Source: Megamerina dolium (lineage: Eukaryota > Arthropoda > Insecta > Diptera > Megamerinidae). From it: a DNA stretch of 64,000 bases. The notes beneath the pieces are model-generated. The model searched no databases. It was given only the letters and a program-made list of their open reading frames with translations, and was not told where the DNA came from. Position 1 is the stretch's first letter; every line of letters begins with the position of its first letter. Below are positions 12,401-26,200 of the stretch, in pieces. The stretch lies in the NCBI GenBank assembly GCA_963854835.1, contig OY978528.1, positions 12,556,242 through 12,620,241 on the forward strand, given 5' to 3'. The translations under genes were made by a program, and so were the position numbers.

Positions 12401-15400
12401 AAAATTCCATCACGACTTGGATTTCAATCAATTTGATGTTTTTATTTAGGTATCTACATATTGTTATTCCCGTAGTTATTGTGGTTTATTACCCTTATAA
12501 GGAATACATGTCATATTTATATGCACATATATAAATTTTTATCAAGAGAACACAAAGTAGCTTCAGGTTTGAGAATACATATACGATAGCACTAGAATTT
12601 AGCAAAAAATCAATAAAATAGATCATGTGGGATTTATGGAAAATAAATGGTCTTTTTTTAATGGTCTAGCGGTCAAATTTCTGTAACATTTCTCTTGCGA
12701 AAGTCACCAATAAGAGTGGACGTCTTTATTTTGATTTTTAGAAAAAAAAAAAAAAAAAAAAAAAACAAATAAAATAATAATATAATTTGCAAACATTTTG
12801 TTTACAGTATGAGTGTTCAGCGCTCTCCTCTCCGGCAACGGCAATCGCCTGTTAATGTGTGTGTAAACAATAATTTGCAGTCACCCGCGCAAACCCCCCC
12901 GATAAGTGCATTATCAAATAAAACAGTTGATACACACTGCACAAGTGAAAGTAACAGTGCAAATCTTTTGCCTGCACATATTAAAAATTCATCAAATCTT
13001 GCAACAACAATAAATACAGACAAAAAAAATAATTTGTTCTATCGTGATATACTATCTCCCTCTATACCGTGGAGTGTACAATGTGCTTCTCCTGCTGTAA
13101 CACCAACAGCTACAACATCAAAGCAATCAAATAACGGCGCTTCTACTGAAGTGCATGACCCAGTAGTTAAAGCAACTAGTGCGATGACTAATAAAGAACC
13201 AGTTGCTGTTCAAACTGGTATTGATCGCTACATTACTGTAGTAAAGCGAAAGAGAAGTCCGCAAAATTCAAAACAAATGAATTCAACAAAAATTCAAAAG
13301 CAGAACACTGTCCCTATTAGTTCGGAAAATAGATACGCTCTGCTTTCAGGTGATGAAAGTGACGAAAATATTATCTCCAAGAAAAATTTCAAACCCCCAC
13401 CCATTTTCTTGAGAGAACGCAACTCAGATAAGTTGATTTCTAGAATTACAAGTCTTATAGGACCAAAGAATTTCCATGTTGTTCCTATTCGCAAAGGCCA
13501 AATTGAGGAAACAAAAGTGCAAATCTACAGCGAAACTCATTATCGCAAAGTAATAGCGGAATTTGATGCTGTAAAAAAGAATTACTACACATATCAGCTA
13601 AAAAGTAGTAAGGGCTTAATCGTTGTACTCAAAGGCGTCGAACCCAACGTTGATATTAACGAAATCAAACTTGCCCTCCAGGAAGAAGGGTTTCAAGCCA
13701 AAACAGTATTCAACATTCTCAACAAGAGCAATATACCTCAACCGTTATATCGTATTGAGCTTCAGCCTGAAACAAAACCCCTAAAAAAAGGTGAAGTACA
13801 CCCCATATATAAAATTCGATATTTATTGCATCGCAAAATCACAATCGAAGAACCCCATAAGAGAACTGGACCTCCTCAGTGCAGCAACTGCCAAGAATAT
13901 GGACATACTAAGACATATTGTACCCTGCCAGCTGTTTGTGTGATTTGTGGAGATCTCCATAAATCAAACATATGCCCAAAATCTAAAGGCGATGCTAGCA
14001 TGAAAAAATGCAGCAATTGTGGAGGTAATCACACCGCAAATTATAGAGGTTGCCCAGTATATACAACCCTAAAGCTAAATTTCTCCGCTAGCAATCAACC
14101 TCTAAAACCAGTTGAGCAAACTCAGATAGCCAACTCAAGTAAGAGACAAAATATTGATGCAACACAATTCTTCTCTGCAATCCCAAACAAGAATCAAACC
14201 AATTCATACGCTAGCGTGTTAAAACAAAACCCACACCAACAAAGCAATGTAAATAATGAGCAGAAACACTCACTGCCCACCCAACAGCCAAGTACCCTTG
14301 AACATTTGCTTCAAACATTGATTCAGAATATGAACCAATTCATGAACTCAATGCAAACAATGATGCAAGAAATGATGAAAAATCAATCGATGTTACTCCA
14401 AACATTGCTATCCAGACCATGAGTTGTCTCAAGATATGCCACTGGAACGCCAACGGCTTAAGCCAGCACCGTTTGGAGCTAATTCAATTCCTTGAATCCA
14501 GCCAAATCGACATAATGATGATATCTGAGACCCATTTCACTGACAAAAATTGCTACCAAATACCATATTACAAACTGTACACCACAAATCATCCGCATGG
14601 TAAGGCACGCGGAGGAACTGCCATATTGATAAAAAGCAGAATAAAACATCATGTTCTTGAAGATTTTAGTAGCGTCTACTTGCAAGCAACATCCATATGT
14701 CTGGAAGAATACATCTCTAAGCTAGTAATATCTGCGATATACTGTCCCCCAAGATACAGTATTACCGAACAGCAATATAAAGAATTTTTCTCAACTCTTG
14801 GTAGCAAATTCTTGGTTGCTGGCGATTTCAACGCCAAACACACTCACTGGGGCTCCCGATTAATAACTCCAAAAGGCAAAAGACTATGTTCAATCATCAC
14901 TAACCACGGCTACGATGTTATTTCAAATGGTCAACCGACATATTGGCCGACGGACAAGAGGAAAATACCCGATCTCATAGACTTTGGAGTCGCCAAAGGT
15001 TTGCAGATGGAAAATATCTCCACAGAGTGTAATTATGATCTATCATCTGACCACTCACCCACGGTAATATCTATAAAATCACCAAGCCCCCAAAGCAATT
15101 GCGTTAGAAAGAAAATAGACTGGTTAAAATTCAAGAAATATATAAATTCCCATCTTCCTCTGAGTACTGTATTAAGAAATGGACACGATGTAGACTCAGC
15201 ACTCGAAAAATTCAACCAGCTGCTCTCATTAGCTCTCAGCTCAGCCACCTGCACAAAGGTATGCAAGCAATCAAACTATAGCCCATACACACCAGCCGAT
15301 ATTGAATTGCTAGTAAGACAAAAAAGAAGACTCCGAAGACAATGGCAAGAATTCAGATCACCGAATCTGAAAACACAGCTACAGCACTGCACTCGAAAGT

Positions 15401-17201
15401 TAAAGCAAGCCTTAAAAAATAAAAACAACAAAGAGTTAGAAGAGCACATAGCGAAATTAACACCTGGTGAAGCGTCAGACTACTCCTTGTGGAAATCAGC
15501 AAAAAAATCAAATCGGCCAATTCTCACTGATTCCCCCATCCGTTTGAGTGACGGTAATTGGGCTAGAAGCAACTGTGAGAAGGGTTTGGCTTTTGCAAAC
15601 CACCTAAAAAGTGTGTTTACACCCAATCCACTCTCTTCACAGTCCTCATTACCAATATTAACTTCTCAACCTTGCTCAATAACGCTCAAAATTAAAAAAA
15701 AGGACATATTCAAAGCAATTTATAAAGATTTAAACCCAAAAAAATCACCTGGTCCAGATAAAATTACCGGTAAAATGATAAAAGAGCTACCTCCGGCTTC
15801 AGTAATTCATCTGATGCACATTTTCAATGCTATCCTTCGTATTAAACACTATCCCAAATGCTGGAAAACTTCAAAAATTATTATGATAGCAAAACCAGGA
15901 AAAGACCCTACAAAAGTTGCATCGTACAGACCTATCAGCCTCCTGCCTCTACTTTCTAAAGTATTCGAAAAGCTACTTGTCATGAATATAACTCCATTTA
16001 TTAATCTCAACCAACTGATTCCTCAACATCAGTTTGGATTTAGAAAACAGCACGGCACAATAGAACAAGTCCACCGCATTGTAACTCTGATAAGGAACAC
16101 TTTTGAAGAAAAAAAGTATTGCTCAGCTGTCTTTCTTGATATCACTCAAGCTTTCGATAAAGTATGGCACGATGGCCTTATTTACAAACTCAAACTATTA
16201 CTGCCTGCAAATGTCTCCTCATTGCTTAGTAGCTACCTCACGAAAAGACAATTTCTCGTACATCACAAGGATTACACAACAAATCCATTGGATATTCACG
16301 CTGGCGTTCCTCAAGGAAGCGTTTTGGGTCCCTTACTGTATCTCTTATACACTTCAGATATGCCCAACAATAACTATACATTCATATCGACCTTTGCTGA
16401 TGATACGGCAATATTGTGCTCTCGCTCTAACCCCATAGAAGCTACTAAACTCCTGCAGACTCATGTCGATTCTCTCGAAATCTGGCTAGCAAAATGGCGT
16501 ATAAAAGTCAATGAATCAAAGAGCGTACATGTAACCTTCACGCTAAGGCTAGATACATGTCCCCCACTTAAAATTAATGGCCAATCAGTTCCACAATGTT
16601 CCTCAACAAAGTACTTGGGTATTCACCTCGACAGAAGGCTGACATGGAAAAATCACATAGAGGCAAAGAAAACTCAGATCAAGCTTAAAATGAATCAGTT
16701 ATGGTGGCTGTTACACAAAAGATCAAAGTTGAATCTTGAATACAAAGTGCTATTATATAAAGCAATCCTGAAACCAATCTGGACTTATGGTATTCAGTTT
16801 TGGGGCACCGCATCTCCCTCTAATATCGAAAAATTGCAGCGAATACAATCCAAGTGTCTGCGAATTATTGTAAATGCGCCTTGGTATATGAGGAACGTTA
16901 ACATCCATCGAGATTTAAATGTATCCACAATTTCTGAGGAAGTTGCAATGTCCTGCAGAAGCTACATTCAAAAATTACACAATCATCCGAATCCCCTTGC
17001 TAGGCAATTGTTGCTGAGCAAGGGGCATCGTCGATTAAAAAGAAAAGACACACTGAATATGCTGTAAAATTGCTACATCTCGCGACTCACCAAATTGTGA
17101 TGGAACGTAGGGGATATCACATAGTTTTATTTAGTTTGTAAGATTTTAATACTTATTGTTAGTTTCTTGTATAAGAAAGATTCAATAAAACAAAATAAGC
17201 T

Positions 17202-17232
<31 letters not shown>

Positions 17233-20200
17233 CTTGAGCTTATTTTAAGAATTTTCCTGAAAAATGTATGAGGGCGGTCCCATAACTACCCGACCTAACA
17301 AAGAAAACAACAAATTTGTGAACATTTTTCTTTCCTTTTTGCTCTACACACTTTTCCCAGCGATATTCTATAGCTTCGATACCCTGTTTATAGTATGAAC
17401 TATATAGCTCATTAAAATAGAGCCATCTACCGCAGACTTCACCTCTTCATTGTTTGTAAATCTTCTACCACTAAGCCATTTTTTAAAATTTGAAAATAGA
17501 AAATAATCCGAAGGAGCTAAATCTGGCGAATAAGGTGCGTGCTGAAGCAATTCGAGCTTTAACTCATTGATTTTGGTCATCGCAATAGCGGACTGGTGCA
17601 TTGTCTTGATGAAACAACACTTTCTTTGTCGCCAAATGCGGCCATTTTTTTTTAATTTGAAGATAATCAATAAAAATGATCCCACGTGCATCCCAAAAGA
17701 CAGACGCCATAACATTGCCTGCCGATAGAAGTGTCTTCGCATTCTTTGGACACGATTTGCCCCTTTCAGTTCACAGTTTTGACTGCTCCTTTGTCTCAGG
17801 TGTGAAGTGGTGGTGGACCCATGTCTCATCCATGGTTACGAATCGACACAAAAACTCGGCTTTATTACTGTGAAACATTGCCAAACACTCGATACAAACA
17901 TCTTCACTACGTTGTTTTTATTCTATTGTGAGCAAACACGGCACCCATCTTGCACACAGCTTTTTCATCTCCAAATTGTTGGTCAATATACGATGTATAG
18001 CGCTTTTGGAAATGCCTATAATTTCACCTAGTACACGCACCTTCATCCGGCGATCATGCAATATCATTTTGTAGATTTTCTTAACCGCGTCACCGTAGTC
18101 ACCTCAATTGGTCGACCACTACGGTGTTCGTCTTGGCAGCTCGTTCGATCTCGTTTAAACTCTGCCACCCAATATTTTATGGTCGTAAACGAAGGAGCAG
18201 ACTTCCCCAGAGTAGAATCTAGTTCGTCTTTAATATTCATTGGACTGAGAACTTTCAAATGAAAGTATTGAATTACATAGCGGTGACCAATTTTTTCCAT
18301 GTTTACAAATTCAGTGAGGTCGTTAACTTTTGATGGCTCCAAAAAAAAAAAAATACTAAACAACGTGGCCAAAGTAATTTTTTTTTTTCAAACTACTGCC
18401 GCCATCTATATGTCAGGTCGGGACCGCCCGAGTAATTAAGTTTCTGCGCAATTGAAGAAATCAAAATAGGACCATCTTATACTATCTTTCTTTTTTGGAA
18501 AATACTCGCTTAAATTGTTTTTTTTTTTTTTTTTGCTTTATTTGGATTTTTTTTTTTTCAATTTTTTTCCAGTCGACTTGAGCTTTTATTGATTAATGTC
18601 ATTGATTTAATATGTCAAAATGGTGAAACGAATTTATTTTTGAAAAATCTATTTCAATTTATGTCTTTGACAAGTAATTGCTCATTGAAACACACACAAA
18701 AACTACATACAATTACGACTTGACCTTTATTTACGTTTCTCACTTCTTTTAATTTCTATTTTGTTTATTTTAAATTGCATAATGATTTCTCCATAATACA
18801 TCATTTCTGATGCATATGGATGATTGATTGTTTGAACACACTTCTTTTTATTATGGGTGCTCACAGAAGTACGTCAAGACAACAACAATAAAAATTTGTG
18901 AAAATATGAATATATGGATGGATGGAGGATGAGTGTGCTTGCCACAAGCCCAAAAACAGCACTCTACTTATTACATTGTTATTGTTGTATTGTTGCTATT
19001 GTATGAAGAAGAGAAAATTGGTAATAAAGAAAAACAGAAAATGAAAAAAAAAAAAAACTGCGTAGGTAGTAGGTTTTGTGTGTGTGTGTGTATGTGTGTG
19101 TGTTAATGGAAAAGGTTTTAAAAGTTTTACTGCTTTAATTATATGTTAATGTCAGCCACTACATTAACATAAATAAATGTAGCTTCTCCAGATCACTTGA
19201 CTTGTTTCTTTTTTTGATTTTTTTTTTTTTTTTGATTTATACATTGTAGTTAATATTTTTGATATTTTCAATTTCACTTTACATAAAATGTTCGGTATCT
19301 TAATAAACTATTATAAAATAGTATTATAGAGGCTACGTGGATTAAAATTGAAAAAGTACAATAATGTCGAAAAAATATACAAAATTTACTTCTTCGACAT
19401 CGTTTCAAATATTTGTGGGATTATACCGAATAAAATATTTCAACAATGTCGAAAAAATGTCAATGTTATCGCATTTTTTCGATAGCAATGCAGTCCACCG
19501 TAAATATGTACTAGGTGCGACAATTATGTATTAAGACTGCCTCTAGAAAACACAATTAAAACACGATATCTGTTAATTTTACGGTATATTTATTCGAAAT
19601 ATTCTCCTCCTGATTCAATACACTTGTTACATCGATTTAATAGTGATTTCAAACGCGTGTTCCAGCTCATTTTTCGGAATTGCCTCCAGTGCCCTCGTCC
19701 AAGCTCATTGTATGGTCTGAATGTCATCAAAAAAGCATCCTTTCAACTTCAATTTCAGTTTTGGGAACAAAAAGAAGTCGCACGGTGCCAAATCAGGTGA
19801 ATACGGCGCGTGATTCAACACACAGACCTGATTCCGAGCCACAAATTGACGAACAATGAGTGCTGTGTGTTAAATTTCATGTTAAAATTTCAACATCAAA
19901 CGAACACGTGTTTTGTAAAATGAATGTCAATAAACATTAAATGTCAACCAAATGCCATGAAATTTTGACAGTTAGTAGAGGAAGGTTGAAGCTTCAAAAT
20001 GCATGTACTCACACATAGATGGCGCGCTTGGTTGCTGAGATATGGTTCGAGTTTTAATACATATTTGTCGCACCTTGTATAATAGTTGGATTTAAAACAT
20101 CGCAGCAAAATTCCAGAATTTCTATAATGACGGAATATTAGTTTTAGCAGAAAAATTATTCCTAAGCAAAAATTTTGTTTATCTTATTAGAAGGGACCCA

Positions 20201-23200
20201 GTTATAGCAACCGGTTCCGAACGGCAGAACCCGTTTGACATCACTTTTTCTGAACTTTGCTACAGAGCTCTGTTAGAAAAGTTTCCAATTGCTCGCCGTT
20301 AGATCGGTATCGTACGAAAGAAAAATCGTTTCTATTTAAAAATTATGCTTTAGCCGGGGATTAAACCTACGACCTACAGATCAGGCGGTCAACGCACTAA
20401 CCACTGAGATATGGCACCCATACTATGCAATTATAACTGTGACCATTGTATCAATTCCAGAATAGTCAGGTATAAGGAAAAATTTTGATGTTAAAAATAA
20501 TTTTTGATTCAGCTCTTTCCACATTACGATATCGGTTTTTGGCATTTGGGTTTTTTTGACAATATTTCTCGGTACTTTTTGGCTTGGAACTAAAGTTTCT
20601 AGCAGTGAAATTACAATTAAGCATTTTAAATAAATGTGAATTGAATAAGCTGACACGAGCCAGCAGTTTTAGGTCTAGAGATAACCGAAAGAGTTCAGTC
20701 GAGAAAAAGATTTATTTAAACTGTCTTATCAAAGATTCCGCTCGATAATTTCGGAATAAAACTTATAGCTAGAATGTGAATATATGTAAAATACGGTTGT
20801 AGCCCAAGAATGATAGAAAAGAAGATTGCGCCCATCAGAGAGGATGTTTCCAGTTGTGACGTAATAGTAGCTCAGTTGCGAGAGAAAATAACAAAATGGC
20901 GAACAAATGGAAAAGCAAAATTAAACAATGCGGAATTATGAATGAATGAATGATTGAATAATGTGACTCTTTGAACTATTATGACGTCACAAACTGTCAA
21001 ATTCACTGAGAACCGAGTTGCGGTAAAAAAATTTCGAATACGACTACAAGTAATATCTAACAAACCGAAATCTCAACCGGTTTTTGTTTCTAATTCGCTT
21101 TTTTTTATATTCTACAATTAAAAATAGATGAATTTATTTATAGAAAAGATGAACAATAAATGAATGAAAAAGAAGCGTTAATAAGAATATTCAATGAAAT
21201 TAACCAACGATTAACTAGCGATTATCACGATGATGACTATTAAATCCCAAATGGCTTATTTAAATTGGCATGAAAAGAATAAAATACGTAATAAGCGTTT
21301 TATTATAATTTTTTTTTCATTTCGTAATAATTAAGAAAACCTGATTTTGATGTTAATTTTGTTCTTTCTCAAAAGAAATAAAACACGTTCCTTTTTACAT
21401 AAATATAAATTTATATATACGAGAATATATATGATTTTTGTTGTAAAAGTCAAATTATATTATTATGAAAGTTATTCTTTGTTTTTTTTTTGTTTTTTTT
21501 TGTTAATAATTTATTTGATAAATGTTTCAAAAAATTCCATTTACAAAAGTTCTGTTTTAATTAATTTTTAAAAAAATTTATAATTATACAAAATATGTTT
21601 GTGTTCCAAAAATAAGTGTTCTTTGAACTTGAAATTGCACCTTTTGCGTTTTCATTTGAACCTGAAAGAAACTTTAAACCTGGTTTACTTTTTTTGTTTG
21701 TTTTTTTTTTTGTTTTTTTGACTTTGCAGCATTTATTAATTTAATCTAATTTCGTAATTATTTTTTTGGTGTATTTATTAGTTCATTTTTTGTTGTTGTT
21801 GTAATGCTAAAATGTAGTATTATAATTTTACCTTTACTTTTCAAGGATCAGTTTAAGGTCATGCCTATACATATACAGTCATTTTAGTAAAGAGTCATCG
21901 TACACTAAAATGTGCTAGTTTACAGTCTAAATTTCGAAATTAATATTTTATGATGTATTGTACTCTTTTTCTAGTTGTTGTTGTTGTGGGATTTGAATGC
22001 TTAAAAAAACATTCACTTCACCTAAAATAAAATAATAGTATTTGGTATCAATATTTGGCTGTTATTAACTTAATCTTCACTACTACAATCACTCAATACA
22101 GATTCAGAATCCAACTAGTTGATTAATTTACAGTACAGCAATATCTATTGATTTTCATTAGCAGTGTGACTCATAAAATTTTATTTCGATTTAGATAGTA
22201 AATAATACCACAAGCCACCTAATTCTATGGTTAACTTTATAAAAATAACAACAAAACAAAAAATCGGAAAAATCAAAGTTCAAAATATTATCATCAATGC
22301 TCGTGTATTCTCTTTTTTTTTTTTTTTTTTTTTGAAGACACCTTTACAAAACATGATTGGTACTAGCTACTTACCTGCATATGTACGTGCTTTTAATGCA
22401 ATTTATGTTGATGCGAAATTGCACTAGTACTGCATTTTGTTTTTTTTTTGTTTCTTTCAGAAGAGCTCATCGTATAAACATGTTTATCAAGCATTTATAC
22501 ATAATTCAATAGCAACTTTTTTTTTTTTTTTTGTACAATATTTCATTTTATGAATAAAATTTAGGTCTTTGTGCTTTTCTTGTCAAATAAGTTGTTATGA
22601 GTTGATAAAATTATATTTGAATTTTGTTTTTTTTTATGTATTTTATTTTTCTGACGATTTATTATTGACACGTGTTTCACAATAAGTATTCACCCACTCT
22701 CCTAAGATCGATTGTACTTGTCACACTTGGTGGTGGAACAAAAACTTTTTGGAACTATTTGTAACTTAATAATTTATTGTTTATGATTAATATTATTTTA
22801 TACTGACTTTTAGTAAAAAAATAAGTTTCTTTTATGAATGAAATGGAAGGTGCTGCGAAATTTTGATTTGATCATACAATATTTTCCAATTTAAGGAAAA
22901 ATATGTACATATAAAAGGGAAATCAAAACTTTATTCAATGTCAATATTATTTTTTAACAAAAAAAAAAAAAAAAAAAATATTTAAGAATTGAATCGCACT
23001 TCCTAAGGTTAGGTTAGGGCAGCCACATACCTCCTCTCTCTGAGAGGACACACTTAGGCCAGAAAGGTCCATTGTGATACCATTGAGTTTCTCTTCTAAT
23101 ACTGTTGTGCATGTTAAATTTGGACAGCATTAGAAGGGACCTATTTATATTAGCCGGTTCCGAACGTCAGAACCCTTGTGACATCACTTTAACTTAGTTT

Positions 23201-26200
23201 TGTCACAGAGCTCTTTTAAGATGCATTTTTGGCAAATTATTATTGTCGGATTCGCGCTTCCTATTGTGTCTGATGCGAAAACGATAGCAATTTATAGATT
23301 ATAACCATATTAACTAGAATTTCTAAAAAAAAAAATTATGGTGGCGCTTATTTAAGAAAGTATTTCTTTTTTTTTTTCCTAGCTATATCATAAGCTAAAA
23401 ATATTCGATTTGATACTTATCTACAAAATGTGAAGTATTGTCCCGATTGATAAAAGTTTAGAACTCCTTTACGAGTCCTAAGTTAGGTTAGGTTAGGCTA
23501 TGGGCCAAAAATTGGCCCATTGTGTTACCATGCATCACTGATGCTTACTATCCTGTTCCCTCTGTTAAGCGGAACCATTGGGATTTCCTAATTAATAGAG
23601 CAATGTTAGGTTAGGTTAGAGTGGCCACCCTCTCAAAAGGAGGGCAATCGTAGGCCAGAGAAAGGCCCATAGTGGTACCACGCGAATATTCCTACTCTAC
23701 TACGTCAAACCAACCAGAACTTTTGACGAAATTTAGGATTTTGCTAATATCAACCACTGATAGGGGGGCTAAGTCATTGAAATGGTAATATCCCAGAAAT
23801 TTATTGCGTCTTTTGCACAAATCAGGGCAGGTACCCAGTAGATGTGAGACGGTCTCGAGTTCCTCCTCATCTCTGCAGCTTCTGCAGTAGTCATGCACGA
23901 GATGGCCTAAACTCATACTCGCTGCGTGAGGTCCTATGAGGCAGTGGCCGGTAACCATTCCAACATAGGTCGAGATATCTTTTCTGTTAAGGTCAGTGAC
24001 TTTACGCGAGCGTTTCTTACTGAGTGTGGGCCACAGCACTTTCGCCGTCCTACAGATGGTAGAATCCGTCCATCTTTTTTGGAAGGCGTTAGATGTGAAT
24101 ACATTCAATTTTTGTTTACTTGTGGCAATGGGAATCCCCAAGTGGAGATTTGCTTCAGTTAAAGCTTCGTTTGTACCCTGTCTAGCGATCTATGATGAAA
24201 TTTAGAAGCATTTCCAAGGCCAACGTGTCGGTATTGTCCTGAGTGCTCCTGTAATCAATATGCTTGCCGCTCTTTGTATTCTCTCAAGAGGTTTCAGATG
24301 TGAGGTTTTATTTAGCGCAGTCCACCAGGCGAGTCCTAAATTGGAAAAAAATTATTCTTCCATAATTTCTCTTATTATTTTATTACTTAACCATAATTTC
24401 TCTACACTACAGGGGTGAATTATAAGGCCGGCCACCATTTATTAAAAAGTACATTTAGGCAGGTCAAAAATTTACCCACTTAGGAACTTAGCGGTGAGGA
24501 CAAATTTTATAAAAACTGTGAATTTAGATGGACGGTAGACATATTTGGGAGAAATTTTGGAAAGGAAAAATGAACAGCAGTCGTTCTTACATCTTATTCT
24601 AATAGAGGCAATTCCTTTTAAGCTTCAGGTGCCTATCTTTAGGTTCATTTTATAATGCAGCCCTCCCTAAGGTATCGAGATGGAGGATAGGTATGTATGA
24701 GAAAAATATTTAAGTAGTTATACTAAAGGTGGTCGTATTAATATTGCACCCTTTTGAAAGCCCGTAGCTGCTCTGGGATCAATTGTTAATTTTCGGGTGT
24801 TTTTGTGCCCTTTTTCTATGGCAGCCCTTTTAAGCGGTACAAATAGAGTGAAAGTATTAAATAGTTCAAATAGGAGATAAGTGGGTTTAGGTTATAGGTC
24901 ACATATTTACCGCTTTAGTGTCAAGAATGAGGGGAGCAAATTTTGTAAACACATCAATTTCGTGTGGGAACCAGGAGTATGCATGTTTCGAAAAAATATT
25001 GATTGGAGAAAATTAATAGGAGTCGTTTATATATTTGACCCTAGAAGCAATAATTTACAACTATAATATTTTTAGCATATGAGATGTAGAATTCGCATGA
25101 AATACATTTCTACTATACATTTGGCGGCACCCATATATAATATGCAAATAATTTACTTTTTATTTATATAAAATTAAATATAATATTCCATTGAAATAGA
25201 AACAAGTTTTTCTTCTTCTTCTTCTTTTTCGTCTCAAATTTGTAGTTGAATAAACAACAATTAGTTATTCAATTTATTGGCAACAGTACCAATAAAGGGG
25301 GTAATAAAAAGAAATTAAATTGAAAAAATATTTGTATAACTATGTGTGTAATTACGTATTGAAAAGTGCATGTATGGGCATTTCCTAGGTTATTGATGCG
25401 ACATTTATAAGCATACAACGATGATATAGAAGCCATGGTTCCAATTTCTTATTAATACGGAAGTTTTGCAGTGGTAAATTATCATGGTAATCGCATGATG
25501 CCAGATCCACACTATAAGGTGGATCCATCGAAACTTCTCAACCAAACTCGCCGAGTTTCTGGCGAGTCACTACTGCCGTATATAGCCTAAGGTTGTGCTG
25601 ATGGAACACAACACATCCCTGTTGTCAAATTTTGACTTCTTCTGGTGAGTTGCTAGCTTCAACTGATTTAATTGCTGACAGAAAAGGTCCTAAATTTTCC
25701 TAAACGTCAAAATTTTCAATTTTTCAGTTTCAGTTGATTTTTTTTTTCTGAGAAATGCCCATATATGTGTATTTATTTACATGCATATTTATATCTAAAA
25801 ACAAAAAAAAGAAACAAAAAGATGGAGTATGATTCATAGTGTCTTAAATTGACCATGGCAGACTTTATGGCATGTTGTTGTTCAATTTACTGCAACCAAA
25901 CAACTTGTTGCTGTTTTTACTACGTAAATTGTTGATTTTTATTTTATACTTGTTTTTAGGTTCTTTGCATTTGTTTTTTGTAATATTTTGCTCATGATTT
26001 TTTTAGAATGTTGGTGGTTTATTGCCACATATATATTTGTGTATATATCACCACATTTATTGTTGTTATAATATTATTTCTTTAATTCACCCATCAAGTA
26101 GTCAGATGACTCATAGGCCTACTTAATATGGCGTGCTGTGGAATTTCAAAGAAACTACAATTATAATTGTAATAAATAACTTGAAAATTGAATTTGAAAA

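Larger units (their letters stand above)
12698..17227 (+). mobile_element. Full-length Jockey-type non-LTR retrotransposon
   Basis: About 4.5 kb, sense to Tgi. It has two long uninterrupted ORFs, a 3' AATAAA (17184-17189) and a terminal poly(A) of about 24 bases ending at 17227. The nonamer TTTCTCTTG occurs at 12689-12697 and again immediately after the poly(A) at 17228-17236, a convincing target-site duplication. The 5' UTR is short (about 110 bases). It contains GGACGTC (12718-12724), like the downstream promoter element of Jockey-clade promoters, and an internal A-run (12741-12764). The lack of frame damage suggests a young copy that may still be mobile. Confidence 0.92.

Noticed and set aside
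12741..12764. A-run as the end of a separate retroelement preceding Jockey
   Set aside because: The nonamer duplicated after the Jockey poly(A) lies upstream of this run (12689-12697), so the run is better placed inside the Jockey 5' UTR. A decision needs other copies of the family.
16103..16438. 111-codon alternate frame inside the Jockey ORF2
   Set aside because: It overlaps the RT catalytic region in another frame and has no motif.
17676..18262. Plus-strand open frames in the mariner
   Set aside because: The minus strand carries the transposase motifs; the + frames are shadows.
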